This document shows positions 8,209 to 16,733 of a DNA stretch of 64,000 nucleotides, piece after piece. The notes beneath the pieces are model-generated. The model did no database searches. It had not been told where the DNA came from and saw only the letters and a list, made by a program, of their open reading frames with translations. Both the position numbers and the translations under genes were made by a program. This DNA is from Streptomyces sp. NWU339 (GTDB taxonomy: Bacteria; Actinomycetota; Actinomycetes; Streptomycetales; Streptomycetaceae): the NCBI RefSeq assembly GCF_003143855.1, contig NZ_QFRK01000010.1, positions 161,193 to 225,192 of the forward strand. Direction: 5' to 3'. Numbering within the stretch: the stretch's first letter is position 1; every line of letters starts with the position of its first letter.

Positions 8209-9066
8209 ATGCCAGGTGCCGAGTGGAGTACGGCCGCAGAGCAGCGCTTCGACGTCAACCTGTCGATCCTCTTCACCGAACTCCCGCTCCTGGAGCGCCC
8301 CGCGGCCGCCGCCGCGGCCGGTTTCACCGCGGTCGAGCTGTGGTGGCCCTGGGCCGACTCGCCCACACCGGAGCGGTCCGAACTGGACGGTCTGCACAAG
8401 GCGATCGAGGACGCGGGCGTCCGGCTCACGGGCCTGAACTTCTACGCCGGGCAGCTCCCCGGCCCGGACCGCGGCGCCCTGTCCGTCCCGGGCGAGGAGT
8501 CGGAGCGGTTCCGCGCCAACGTCGAGGTCGCCGCGGGCTTCGCCGAGTCCCTCGGCTGCACGGCCCTCAACGCGCTGTACGGCAACCGCGTCGACGGCGT
8601 GGATCCCGCCGAGCAGGACGCGCTCGCCCTGGAGAACCTCGCCCTCGCCGCCCGCGCTGCCCACCGGATCGGCGCGATCCTGTTGGTCGAGGCACTGAAC
8701 CGGCCCGAGTCGCCGCGGTACCCGCTGGTGTCGGCGCCGGCGGCGGTGCAGGTCGTCGACCAGGTGAACGCGGCCACGGGGCTGGGCAACGCCCGGTTCC
8801 TGATGGACCTGTACCACCTGTCCAGGAACGGCGAGGACCTGCCGGCGGTGATCGAGCGGTACGCCGCGCGGACCGGCCATGTGCAGATCGCCGACAACCC
8901 CGGCCGCGGTGCCCCCGGCACCGGCTCGCTCCCGCTGGCGGACCTCCTCGGACGGCTGCGGAAGGCGGGTTACGCGGGCTGGGTCGGCCTGGAGTACAAG
9001 CCCGGCGACCGGCCGAGCGCCGAGGCCTTCGACTGGCTGCCGGCCGAGGCCCGCGCCCCCCGCTGA
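8209..9066 (+). CDS. hyi: Hydroxypyruvate isomerase
   Basis: A 285-residue TIM-barrel isomerase of the Hyi family, which interconverts hydroxypyruvate and tartronate semialdehyde in glyoxylate salvage. Family marks include the start strand FDVNLSILFTELPLLERP, VELWWPW, the metal-ligand strand LLVEALNRPESPRY, FLMDLYHLSRNGED with Asp and His, HVQIADNPGRG, and GLEYKPGDR with the catalytic Glu. The ATG follows AAGGGAG. The length is somewhat above the 258 residues of E. coli Hyi because of an N-terminal extension of about 12 residues. It is the first gene of the hyi-glxR operon; the partner gene gcl lies 3.6 kb away on the other strand. Confidence 0.93.
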   Translation: MPGAEWSTAAEQRFDVNLSILFTELPLLERPAAAAAAGFTAVELWWPWADSPTPERSELDGLHKAIEDAGVRLTGLNFYAGQLPGPDRGALSVPGEESERFRANVEVAAGFAESLGCTALNALYGNRVDGVDPAEQDALALENLALAARAAHRIGAILLVEALNRPESPRYPLVSAPAAVQVVDQVNAATGLGNARFLMDLYHLSRNGEDLPAVIERYAARTGHVQIADNPGRGAPGTGSLPLADLLGRLRKAGYAGWVGLEYKPGDRPSAEAFDWLPAEARAPR

Positions 9067-9114
9067 GCAGTGGACGCCCGCAGACACCGCAGAGCGAAAG
9101 AGAGGCACCCCCGC

Positions 9115-10008
9115 ATGAGCACCGCCCTTCCCAAGGTCTCCTGGATCGGCCTCGGCATCATGGGCTCCCCCATGTCCGAGAACCTGATCAAGGCGGGCTA
9201 CCACGTCACCGGTCACACCCTGGAACAGGAGAAGCTGGAGCGGTTGGCCGCCGCGGGCGGCACCGCCGCCGCCTCCGTCGCCGAGGCGGTCCGTGACGCG
9301 GACGTGATCATCACCATGGTGCCCGCCTCTCCCCAGGTGGAGGCGGTCGCCTACGGACCCGACGGCATCCTGGAGAACGCCCGGCCCGGTGCCCTGCTGA
9401 TCGACATGTCCTCGATCACCCCGCAGACCTCGGTCGACCTGGCCGCCGCCGCGAGGGACAAGGGCATCCGGGTGCTCGACGCCCCGGTGTCCGGCGGCGA
9501 GGCGGGCGCCGTCGAGGCGGTGCTGTCCATCATGGTCGGCGGTGAACAGGCCGACTTCGACCGGGCGAAGCCGCTCTTCGACGTACTCGGCAGGACGGTC
9601 GTGCGGTGCGGACCGCACGGCTCCGGCCAGACCGTGAAGGCCGCCAACCAGCTGATCGTCGCCGTCAACATCCAGGCGTGTGCCGAGGCCGTGGTCTTCC
9701 TGGAGAAGTCCGGCGTGGACCTGGCGGCCGCGCTGGACGTCCTGAACGGCGGTCTCGCGGGCTCCACCGTGCTGACCCGCAAGAAGGACAACTTCCTCGC
9801 CCGTGACTTCGCGCCCGGCTTCCGCATCGATCTGCACCACAAGGACATGGGCATCGTCACCGACGCCGCCCGCGCCGTCGGGGCGGCCCTGCCCGTCGGC
9901 GCGGTGGTCGCGCAACTGGTCGCGAGCCTGCGCGCGCAGGGCGACGGCGGCCTGGACCACTCCGCGCTGCTGCGCGCGGTGGAGCGGCTGTCCGGCGCCC
10001 AGGTCTGA
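9115..10008 (+). CDS. glxR: 2-hydroxy-3-oxopropionate (tartronate semialdehyde) reductase
   Basis: A 297-residue beta-hydroxyacid dehydrogenase that reduces tartronate semialdehyde to D-glycerate with NAD(P)H. The N-terminal Rossmann motif is WIGLGIMGSPMSENL; DAPVSGGEAGAVE is the substrate-binding loop, and the catalytic Lys lies in GQTVKAANQLIV. Length equals the family norm. The ATG at 9115 was chosen over an earlier in-frame ATG because it has AGAGAGG upstream and begins right at the Rossmann strand. It follows hyi by 48 bases and ends before a hairpin terminator at 10059. It completes the glyoxylate-to-glycerate route with gcl. Confidence 0.94.
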   Translation: MSTALPKVSWIGLGIMGSPMSENLIKAGYHVTGHTLEQEKLERLAAAGGTAAASVAEAVRDADVIITMVPASPQVEAVAYGPDGILENARPGALLIDMSSITPQTSVDLAAAARDKGIRVLDAPVSGGEAGAVEAVLSIMVGGEQADFDRAKPLFDVLGRTVVRCGPHGSGQTVKAANQLIVAVNIQACAEAVVFLEKSGVDLAAALDVLNGGLAGSTVLTRKKDNFLARDFAPGFRIDLHHKDMGIVTDAARAVGAALPVGAVVAQLVASLRAQGDGGLDHSALLRAVERLSGAQV

Positions 10009-10058
10009 CCGTCCGACCCGCGTACGGCCGCCGACGGGGGGCGAGGCCGTACGCGCGG

Positions 10059-10079
10059 CCCGCGGGGTCTCCCCGCGGG
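10059..10079 (+). terminator. Hairpin terminator after glxR
   Basis: A perfect 9-bp inverted repeat, CCCGCGGGG and CCCCGCGGG, around a 3-base loop, 50 bases after the glxR stop. No T-run, as is usual in Streptomyces. The rest of the 310-base gap to the next gene (10009-10318) shows nothing else I can support. Confidence 0.6.
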
Positions 10080-10318
10080 CGGGCGAGGGCGCCGCGGCGG
10101 CGCGCGAGCCAGTGCGGTGGTGAAGGCCGCCGGGGCACCTCCTTCGACCTGAGCGGAGGGGCACCCGGTGCCGTCGCACCCGCCGCGGTCCCGAGCCCGG
10201 CCCACCGACCCCGTCCGGCGGCGCGAACACACCGTCGCGCCCGGCCTCGCGCCGCCGGACGGCCCCGCCTCCCGGCGTCCGGGGTGCGGATCCGCCCGGC
10301 GGGCAGGAGCCTGGGGGC

Positions 10319-10555
10319 ATGGCACCTCCCACGGAGCAACCGCACATCGTGGTCCATGCGCCGGCCCTGGACGGTTCGCGGCGGGTCACCTCGGGCGACG
10401 AGACGCTGGGCGTCGCCTCGCACGTCGACGACGTCGGCGAGATCCTGCGGCTGGCGGACCTCTACGTCACCGACGTCGAGGAGGCCGACCTCATCGAGTG
10501 GCAGGGCGGCGGCCCCGACGACTGGCCGGGCCTGTCGGAGCACCACGAGGCCTGA
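10319..10555 (+). CDS. Small acidic hypothetical protein
   Basis: A 78-residue acidic protein (THVDDVGEILRLADLYVTDVEEADLIEW is split over its middle part). It starts with ATG after a purine-rich CAGGAG. Codon third positions are strongly G/C, supporting translation. I recognise no domain. It sits between the glxR terminator and the convergent gcl gene, so it is probably a separate transcription unit. Confidence 0.6.
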   Translation: MAPPTEQPHIVVHAPALDGSRRVTSGDETLGVASHVDDVGEILRLADLYVTDVEEADLIEWQGGGPDDWPGLSEHHEA

Positions 10556-10698
10556 GCGGGGCGGGGACGTACGGCCGTTCCCGGTCCACCGGTTCTACGG
10601 CAGCGGCCGTAGCCCGGCTACGGCACTCTCAAATGAACCTCTGAACCGGGCCCGGGAGGCTTCGAGCACCCCCACCGACGGGCACATACCCCGTACAC

Positions 10699-10729
10699 GG
10701 GGCCCGCCGGCACGGGGGCGGCGGGCCCC
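10699..10729. terminator. Bidirectional hairpin between converging genes
   Basis: GGGGCCCGCCG (10699-10709) pairs perfectly with 10719-10729 (11 bp). It lies between the small plus-strand gene and the 3' end of gcl on the minus strand, so it can end both transcripts. A second, smaller hairpin of GCCGTAG/CTACGGC lies near 10606-10624. Confidence 0.6.
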
Positions 10730-10801
10730 GCTCAGGGGAAGCCCCGGGCTACGGCAGCGACAGCGACAGCGCCGATGTTCGCCGACGCCGTACGACGCCC
10801 G

Positions 10802-12586
10802 TCAGACCTTCAGCGTCCTGATCGACGTCGGGGCGTGCCACGGCTCCGTCGCGATGTCCTCGAACTCGACGACCTCGCTTATGTCGTTGGTGGTCGACAT
10901 GGAGATGTCGGTGACGCGCTCCAGGATCGCCTCGACGACCACCGGGACCCTGAACTCCGCGGCGAGCTTCTTGGCCTCCTCCAGCGCCGGGCCCAGTCCG
11001 CCGGGTTCGGTCACCCGGATCGCCTTGCAGCCGAGGCCCTCGGCGACCCGTACGTGGTCGACGCCGTAGACGCCCAGTTCGGGCGCGTTGACGTTCTCGA
11101 ACTCCAGGTTGACCTGGAAGTCGATGTCAAACGCCCGCTGCGCCTGACGGATGAGACCCAAGTAGGAGTTGTTCAGCAGGACATGTACGTAGGGGATCTT
11201 GTGCTGCGCCCCGACGGCCAGCTCTTCCAGCATGAACTGGAAGTCGTAGTCGCCGGACAGGGCGACGACCTGTGCACCGGGGTCGGCCTTGGCCACGCCC
11301 AGTGCCGCCGGGACGGTCCAGCCGAGGGGGCCGGCCTGGCCGCAGTTGATCCAGTGCCGGGGCCGGTGGACGTGCAGCATCTGGGCGCCGGCGATCTGTG
11401 AGAGGCCGATCGTCGAGACGTACCGCGTCTCCGGGCCGAAGGCCCTGTTCATCTCCTCGTAGACGCGCTGCGGCTTGATCGGGACATCGTCGAAGTGCGT
11501 ACGGCGCTGGAGCGTGGCCCGCTTCTCCTGTGCCGCGGCCGCCCAGGCGGAACGGTCGGGCAGCCCTCCCTCGGCGCTGAGTTCCTTCGCGACCCGGACG
11601 AACAGCTCCAGCGCGGCGCGCGCGTCGGAGGCGATGCCGTAGTCGGGAGCGAAGATCCGGCCGATCTGGGTGGGGTCGATGTCGACGTGGACGAAGGTCC
11701 GGCCGGCCGTGTAGACGTCGAGCCTGCCGGTGTGGCGGTTGGCCCAGCGGTTGCCGATGCCGAGGACGAAGTCGGACTCCAGGAAGGTCGCGTTGCCGTA
11801 GCGGTGCGAGGTCTGCAGGCCGACCATACCGGCGTTCAGTTCGTGGTCGTCGGGGAGGACGCCCCAGCCCATCAGGGTCGGCACGACCGGCGTACCGGTC
11901 AACTCGGCGAACTGCACGAGGAGTTCGGCGGCGTCGGCATTGAGGATGCCGCCGCCCGCGACGATCAGGGGGCGCTCGGCGGCGTTCAGCATGCCGAGCG
12001 CCTTCTCGATCTGGGCGCGGCTCGCGGCGGGCTTGTGGACGGGGAGCGGCTCGTACGTCCCCGGGTCGAACTCGATCTCCGTGCGCTGCACGTCGATCGG
12101 CAGGTCGATGAGGACCGGGCCCGGCCGGCCGGAGCGCATGAGGTGGAATGCCTGCTGGAAGACACCGGGGACCTGCGCGGCCTCCAGGACGGTCACCGCC
12201 ATCTTGGTGACCGGCCTCGCGATGGCGGCGATGTCGACGGCCTGGAAGTCCTCCTTGTGGAGCACCGCGGTCGGGGCCTGGCCGGTGACGCACAGGATCG
12301 GAACGGAGTCGCCGGTCGCGGAGTACAGGCCGGTGATCATGTCGGTGCCGGCCGGACCGGAGGTCCCGACGCAGACCCCGATGTTGCCCGCTCGGGTACG
12401 GGTGTAGCCCTCGGCCATGTGCGAGGCGCCCTCGACATGGCGGGCGAGGGTGTGGGTGATGCCGCCGGAGGCCTTGAGCGCCGCGTAGAAGGGGTTGATC
12501 GCCGCGCCGGGGACACCGAACGCGTCGGTGACGCCCTCGCGCTTGAGGATTTCGACTGCCGCGCGGGCAGCGGTCATTCGGGCCAT
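10802..12586 (-). CDS. gcl: Glyoxylate carboligase
   Basis: A 594-residue thiamine-diphosphate enzyme that joins two glyoxylates into tartronate semialdehyde with loss of CO2. It has the three-domain acetohydroxyacid-synthase architecture. The diagnostic feature is [13 protein letters not shown], where Val replaces the usual catalytic Glu of ThDP enzymes, as in E. coli Gcl. The ThDP-binding segment starts at [15 protein letters not shown] and ends in LLNN. The ATG at 12586 was chosen because AGGAG lies six bases upstream; a longer frame begins 11 codons earlier but has no site. Its promoter (12646-12713) shares operators with the hyi-glxR promoter, so the pathway is coregulated although the genes are not contiguous. 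Confidence 0.96.
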   Translation of the reverse strand: MARMTAARAAVEILKREGVTDAFGVPGAAINPFYAALKASGGITHTLARHVEGASHMAEGYTRTRAGNIGVCVGTSGPAGTDMITGLYSATGDSVPILCVTGQAPTAVLHKEDFQAVDIAAIARPVTKMAVTVLEAAQVPGVFQQAFHLMRSGRPGPVLIDLPIDVQRTEIEFDPGTYEPLPVHKPAASRAQIEKALGMLNAAERPLIVAGGGILNADAAELLVQFAELTGTPVVPTLMGWGVLPDDHELNAGMVGLQTSHRYGNATFLESDFVLGIGNRWANRHTGRLDVYTAGRTFVHVDIDPTQIGRIFAPDYGIASDARAALELFVRVAKELSAEGGLPDRSAWAAAAQEKRATLQRRTHFDDVPIKPQRVYEEMNRAFGPETRYVSTIGLSQIAGAQMLHVHRPRHWINCGQAGPLGWTVPAALGVAKADPGAQVVALSGDYDFQFMLEELAVGAQHKIPYVHVLLNNSYLGLIRQAQRAFDIDFQVNLEFENVNAPELGVYGVDHVRVAEGLGCKAIRVTEPGGLGPALEEAKKLAAEFRVPVVVEAILERVTDISMSTTNDISEVVEFEDIATEPWHAPTSIRTLKV

Positions 12587-12645
12587 GGAGTACTCCTGCT
12601 TCGACTGTCGGATTCGCACTCCCGTCGCGCCCCGCGGTGCGCTTC

Positions 12646-12713
12646 TTCCGTATTTCGGAAAGTAACTTCTGCTATCTGGAATGAATGTAGGCAGGGTGGG
12701 CGAAGGTCGTCAA
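12646..12713 (-). promoter_or_regulatory. gcl promoter with two spaced operator sites
   Basis: Read on the minus strand: -35 TTGACG (12708-12713), 18-base spacer, -10 TACATT (12684-12689). Then come TTCCAGATAGCAGAA (12667-12681) and TTCCGAAATACGGAA (12646-12660), the latter a perfect 5-bp palindrome with a 5-base centre. The two starts are 21 bases apart, exactly as upstream of hyi, and the distal sites differ at only two of 15 bases. The operators cover the transcript start, suggesting repression released during purine or allantoin catabolism. Confidence 0.75.
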
Positions 12714-12850
12714 GAGAGCGGCACGAGGGCGTCAAGAGACGGCACGAGTGCCCTCCGGGAGCGGCAACCGCCGGACAGGGCGGGCGTGCGGGAGGACGAT
12801 GGGGACGCCGGTCCGAGGTCAGGTCGTCCAGGAACGGAAGTGGTGGGGCC

Positions 12851-13551
12851 ATGCCCGAGAGCGTGTTCGTGTCCGTGCGCTGCCCCGCCTGCCGCGGCGC
12901 GCACCGTCATGCGGCGCCGTCGTACCCCTGTGTGCGCGGCGCACCCGTCGGCCTGCCGCTGGACGGGAACGCGGTGCCCGCACCGGTCGTCCACCGCGTC
13001 TGGCAGGACGACTGGGTCACCGTGCGCTGCGGGGACTGCGGACGGCCCGGCGAGTGGCCGCGGCCGGAACTCGGTTGCCCGTGCGGAACCGTACTGCGGA
13101 TCCCGCTGGCCGACCCGGGCACCCCGCCCGGCCCCGGCACCACACCCGCACCCTCACTCGGACCTCGGGAGACCGGCGCCGCTCCGCACCCCGCCTTCCG
13201 CTCCGTGCAGATCCGCAGCGTCCGCGACGCGGTCACCGCCACCGTGCTGTATCTGCGGAGGCTCGGCCACGGGGACATCCGCCGCGCCGACCAGCCTCCT
13301 CCCTCCGGCATCGGGCCGGCCGGGGCGTCGTCGTCCTCCTCGACCCGTCCGCGCGCCGGGCGACACCGCGGGACGTGGAGTGCCTGTGGCTGACCGCCAT
13401 GACGGAGTCCGCCCGGTGCCTGCACTTCTCCCTCGCCGGGTACACCCCGGACGCCCGGGACCGCGCCGACCGCCTCGGCGTCCCGCTGTTCCTGCTCGAC
13501 CTCACCGGCACCCCGCAGCCGGTGAACGCCCTGGACGCCACCCTGACCTGA
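12851..13551 (+). pseudogene. Zinc-ribbon / restriction-endonuclease-like protein, frameshifted
   Basis: One gene appears split over two frames. The first part, from ATG 12851, has a Cys-rich zinc-ribbon start (VRCPACRG, VRCGDCGRPGEW, GCPCGTVLR) and a helix with VRDAVTATVLYLRRLGHGDI. Near 13310-13325 the frame turns into low-quality Ser-rich sequence, while the other forward frame continues sensibly with RGVVVLLDPSARRATPRDVE, then CLWLTAMTESARCLHFSLAG and DRLGVPLFLLDLTGTPQPVN up to the TGA at 13551. The second part resembles the Mrr-like nuclease fold found in Streptomyces proteins of this design. A one-base change in the G-rich stretch there would restore one frame of about 233 codons, so this is a recent mutation or a sequencing error. 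Confidence 0.65.
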
Positions 13552-13635
13552 GAGCCGGCCCGGAACACCGCACCGCCCGCGAACCGGACCGAAAAGCCGG
13601 CGACGCGCCCGCCGCCACCGTCCGATACTCGGCAC

Positions 13636-14202
13636 ATGCGCATCCGCCCCGCCGCCCCCGACGAGCTGCCCGTCCTCCAGGACGTCGAACGGGCCGCCGG
13701 CGCCCCCTTCCGTGCCCTGGGCATGACGGAGATCGCCGACGACGAACCGCCCGCCCTGGACACCCTCGAGCACCACCGTCGGGCGGGGTACTGCTGGGTG
13801 GCGGCCGACGCACGGGACCGGCCCGCCGCGTACCTGATCGCCGAGCCGGTGGACGCCGCGCTCCATGTCGAGCAGGTCTCCGTCCACCCGCGCGCCGCAC
13901 GCCGCGGCGTGGGCCGGTCCCTGATCGCCCACGCCGCGCGACGGGCCGGGGAGGAGGGCCTGACCGCCCTGACACTGACCACGTTCGCCGACGTCCCGTG
14001 GAACGCCCCGTACTACACCCGCCTCGGCTTCCGCACGCTGACCGAGGCCGAGCTCACGCCCGGTCTGCGCCGGATCCGCGCCGAGGAGAGCGAGCACGGC
14101 CTCGACCGGTGGCCGCGCCTGTGCATGCGCGGAAGCATCCGAACGCTCCGTCAGCCGGGGCGGACGCCCGACGGCCTGCCCGCACCGCGATCAGAGTGCT
14201 GA
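13636..14202 (+). CDS. GNAT-family N-acetyltransferase
   Basis: A 188-residue GNAT acetyltransferase. The acetyl-CoA-binding P-loop is RAARRGVGRSLIAHAA (residues about 83-98), preceded by the strand VEQVSVHP and followed by LTLTTFADVPWNAPYYTRLGF split over motif B, with the conserved Asn-Tyr-Tyr region. The substrate cannot be told. The C-terminal 20 or so residues (from RQPGRTPDG) look unlike the family and run into the decayed ferredoxin region, so the original stop may have been lost. It stands alone on the plus strand. Confidence 0.85.
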   Translation: MRIRPAAPDELPVLQDVERAAGAPFRALGMTEIADDEPPALDTLEHHRRAGYCWVAADARDRPAAYLIAEPVDAALHVEQVSVHPRAARRGVGRSLIAHAARRAGEEGLTALTLTTFADVPWNAPYYTRLGFRTLTEAELTPGLRRIRAEESEHGLDRWPRLCMRGSIRTLRQPGRTPDGLPAPRSEC

Positions 14203-14237
14203 CCGGATCGGCCGCGCTCCACCCGCCGGGCGGGCAC

Positions 14238-14491
14238 CGGTCCCCCGGTCGCCTTCGCCCGCAGCGGTCTCGAGGTCCCCTGGAGCGATGCCCGGGAGTC
14301 CCTGCTCGAACTCGCCGGAGCCTGCGACGTCCCGTCAGGTGGTCGTGCCGAACCGGCGTCCGCCACACCTGCGAACTCGCTCTCACGTCCGGGGCAGTGC
14401 GGTACGCTCCCGACCCGGTCGAGCCCCCGCCGACGGCAACGTCCTCATCTGCTGACCCCAGCCCACCGAGGGGGTCGTCCTGGACCTGTGA
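14238..14491 (+). pseudogene. [2Fe-2S] ferredoxin-domain remnant
   Basis: Reading across three frames gives the plant-type ferredoxin tail of a Streptomyces oxidoreductase: FARSGLEVPWSDARESLLEL then AGACDVP; after a lost base near 14334, VRWSCRTGVRHTCELALTSG and RYAPDPVEPP; after another lost base near 14430, ADGNVLIC; then a stop and EGVVLDL. Intact proteins have WSCRTGVCHTCE, so the second cluster Cys has become Arg here. At least two frameshifts, one premature stop and one lost cluster ligand make it a clear pseudogene. The upstream catalytic domains (MOSC or FAD reductase type in relatives) are absent. Confidence 0.7.
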
Positions 14492-14560
14492 GGAGCGGCG
14501 CCTCACCCTGGCACGCGGGCACCACTGCCCGGCGGTCCGTGGCCCAGGGGAGTTCCGCCG

Positions 14561-14866
14561 TCACCGCGTGCCGCCGGTGGCCCGCCCGGGGTCGTTGGGG
14601 TGGGGTTCGAGCGGGGTGACGGTGAGAGTCATCCAGGGACGCAGCGGCAGTGTGCCGAGCACCTTCTCCCGGAGTTCCTTCTCGTCCGCGGCCCGCCAGA
14701 CCCCGATGCTGCGCAACTCGCCCACGGGACGCCACAATCGGGCCAGGTTGCCGGTCGTCGAGAGCTCCCCCGCGCGGACCGCCTCGGCCGCCCTCCGCCG
14801 GTCGACCTCGTCCTGGCTGGTTCCCTCAGGGATCGTCGTGGTGATTTCGACGAGGAACTCCTGCAT
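14561..14866 (-). CDS. Muconolactone delta-isomerase-like protein
   Basis: A 101-residue ferredoxin-like-fold protein of the muconolactone isomerase (CatC) family: start strand MQEFLVEITTTIPEGTS, the motif LARLWRPVGELRSIGVW, and the end LPLRPWMTLTVTPLEPHPND. CatC acts in the beta-ketoadipate pathway and assembles as a decamer. No catA or catB gene is near, so here it may act on another lactone or detoxification substrate. The ATG has GGAG nearby upstream. Family call firm, pathway unknown. Confidence 0.8.
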   Translation of the reverse strand: MQEFLVEITTTIPEGTSQDEVDRRRAAEAVRAGELSTTGNLARLWRPVGELRSIGVWRAADEKELREKVLGTLPLRPWMTLTVTPLEPHPNDPGRATGGTR

Positions 14867-14989
14867 CGGTTCTGCTCCGTTCGATGAAGGTCCCGGGGAC
14901 GACGGGAAGGGCGAGTTCGCTGGTGGCCATCCGCCTCCCCCGAGCGGAGCCGCGATCAGGTCGGACGCCGCCTCACCTCATGAGGGCTC

Positions 14990-15688
14990 TCACACGAGGG
15001 TTTTCAGCAGCCGTTCCGCGAGCACTCCGGCGGAGTGGGGGTTCTGCCCGGTGATCAGGTTGCGGTCCTCGACCACATACGGCTTCCACATCTCGCCCCG
15101 GCTGTACTCGACGCCGACTTTCTCCTTGAGCTCGTCCTCGAGCAGCCACTGTGCCTTGTCGGCCAGTCCGACAGCCTCTTCCTCTTCATTGGTGAAGCCC
15201 GTGACCCGGTAGCCCTTGAAGGGCGACTCGCCGTGAATCCTGGTGGCCAGCATCGAGGCAGGGGCGTGGCACACGATGGCGAGCGGTTTGCCCGAGGCGA
15301 GTTGTTCGGTCAGTATCCGTCCCGCGTCGGCGTCCACCGACAGGTCCTGCATCGGGCCGTGGCCTCCGGGCAGGTACACCGCGTCGTAGTCCTGCAGCCG
15401 CACGTCCGAGAGTTTGATCGGCCGGCGCATGACCTCCGCGGAACGGATGATGGCTTCCAGTTCGAGCGCTCCCTCCTCACCGCCGGCCATGGCGGGGCGC
15501 AGGCTCATCATGTCGACGGTCGGCGTCACGCCGTTGGGCGTCGCGACGACGACCTCGTGGCCTGCCTCCGTGATCGCCTTGTACGGCTGCGCGAATTCCT
15601 CCGCCCAGTAGCCGGTGGCGTACCTCGTGCCGTCCTTCAGGACCAGGTACGTGGCTCCGGTGACCACGAAAAGCACCTTCGCCATCAC
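14990..15688 (-). CDS. DJ-1/PfpI-family protein (type 1 glutamine amidotransferase-like)
   Basis: A 232-residue member of the Hsp31/glyoxalase III side of the DJ-1/PfpI family. The nucleophile elbow is LAIVCHAPASM (Cys near residue 140), the conserved acidic residue sits in TGYWAEEF, and YLPGGHGPMQDL is the loop before the first strand of the elbow. Such proteins hydrate methylglyoxal to lactate or act as deglycase/chaperones. The frame starts GTG-ATG; the strong AGGAGG suits the GTG at 15688 (six bases) better than the next ATG at 15685. It stands alone. Confidence 0.85.
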   Translation of the reverse strand: MMAKVLFVVTGATYLVLKDGTRYATGYWAEEFAQPYKAITEAGHEVVVATPNGVTPTVDMMSLRPAMAGGEEGALELEAIIRSAEVMRRPIKLSDVRLQDYDAVYLPGGHGPMQDLSVDADAGRILTEQLASGKPLAIVCHAPASMLATRIHGESPFKGYRVTGFTNEEEEAVGLADKAQWLLEDELKEKVGVEYSRGEMWKPYVVEDRNLITGQNPHSAGVLAERLLKTLV

Positions 15689-15761
15689 GCATCACCTCCT
15701 CAGCCCCGTTTGGCGAAATTGAGATGATTTGCACTGAAGGCCAGTCTAGGCACAGAAGCCA

Positions 15762-16280
15762 TCAGGCACCTGCGGACAGCGGTTCGTCACCCAAGGCTCG
15801 CAGTGCGACGTGTGGTTGACCGTCTCCGTGGACAAGGTCCGCCCGTTCTCCCGAACAGAGCCAGGCGGCAAGGTCCGGGAGAAGCAGCGCCCGCTGCTCG
15901 ATCAGGGCGTTGGCCACGATGCTCACCAGGCCGATCAGCATGTCGGCGGTTCCGGCCCGGAGCGAAGTCGCCCAGCCACGGCCCACGCTGCGCGCGGCCC
16001 GCACTCCCCACCCGGCGAGCAGCAAGGTGTCGAGCACCAGGGCGGTGGGGACAGCCGCAGCGACGACCGGCCGCTCGGCGGGCATCGCGCGCAGCCCGAT
16101 CCTGACACCGCCACGATCCGCTGACATCCGATGCGCGACAACGTGGGCACGGCCATGGGCGGCCGCACCGGCCGGAACGAGCCCGTAGACGCCGCTGAAC
16201 AGCGTTGTTCCCGGCGGTCGCCGGCCCGGCGCCCGCTGCGGGGTGGTCGACTGGGGGAAACGGCGGGCACGGCGGTACAT
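15762..16280 (-). CDS. Uncharacterised protein with one or two membrane helices
   Basis: A 172-residue open frame whose ATG at 16280 has a good site (GGAGGG, seven bases upstream). The N-terminus is basic (MYRRARRF), then a glycine-rich stretch TTLFSGVYGLVPAGAAAHG, and a likely membrane segment VVAAAVPTALVLDTLLLAGW followed by ADMLIGLVSIVANALIE. I do not recognise the family. Codon bias and the strong ribosome-binding site favour a real gene, but part of it could be decayed. Confidence 0.45.
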   Translation of the reverse strand: MYRRARRFPQSTTPQRAPGRRPPGTTLFSGVYGLVPAGAAAHGRAHVVAHRMSADRGGVRIGLRAMPAERPVVAAAVPTALVLDTLLLAGWGVRAARSVGRGWATSLRAGTADMLIGLVSIVANALIEQRALLLPDLAAWLCSGERADLVHGDGQPHVALRALGDEPLSAGA

Positions 16281-16392
16281 CGCTACGCCCTCCGCTGAAA
16301 CGGTATGGAACACGGCAATGCGGCACGAACGGGAGATCGGTGCCGGGCTGCGTACGCGCGGTGCACCGCCTGCTCCGACTGCGGTAGAGTGG

Positions 16393-16550
16393 ATCTTGTA
16401 CACGCCGCCGACTTCGCCGGTGGCGGGTGATGCGTCGGTGGTCCGAGGAAAGACGCCCCGCTTCCTGCGGGGAAATGCAGGTGCAAGGCCTGCCCGGCGC
16501 TCGACGAAGAAGACCTCCGGCCCTGCTGTCCAGGGCCGGAGGTCTTCTCG
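16393..16550 (+). ncRNA. Probable structured small RNA with terminator
   Basis: A 158-base stretch that looks like an RNA gene rather than a protein gene. A -10-like TAGAGT lies at 16385-16390. The RNA could fold into hairpins CGCCGCCG/CGGTGGCG (about 16403-16426), GCGTC/GACGC (about 16432-16456), CCCCGC/GCGGGG (about 16456-16472) and GCAGG/CCTGC (16478-16494). It ends in a perfect 18-bp terminator stem (16508-16548). GGGGAAAT followed by a stem with loop TGCAAGG resembles the GGTGnnAnnCC core of cobalamin riboswitches, but the usual downstream CCCGCnACTG box is not convincing and no gene follows on this strand. Class not identified. Confidence 0.45.
16508..16548. terminator. Perfect 18-bp hairpin terminator
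   Basis: AGAAGACCTCCGGCCCTG (16508-16525) pairs without mismatch with 16531-16548 around a 5-base loop. It ends the plus-strand RNA and also lies about 190 bases downstream of the minus-strand acyl-CoA synthetase gene, so it can stop both. Confidence 0.8.
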
Positions 16551-16733
16551 CATCCGGTCGACGGCACGGTACCGGCCCCGGCCGCCGGGATCACCCCCGG
16601 ATGACGCGATACGTCGTCCGGTGGCGACGCCACCGCCCTCTCCATGGCCCTGCCCCAGGGAGCCTGGCCCCGTTCCCTCCCTCACGGCGGAACGACGGAC
16701 GCGCTCCGCGGCCCGGGGTCGCGGCGGAAGAGG

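Noticed and set aside
8053..10389. Long open frame antisense to hyi and glxR
   Set aside because: Shadow frame of two clear enzyme genes; product is compositionally abnormal.
16393..16550. Definite cobalamin riboswitch
   Set aside because: Only the core loop resembles it; the conserved downstream box and a regulated gene are missing, so only a generic RNA call is made.
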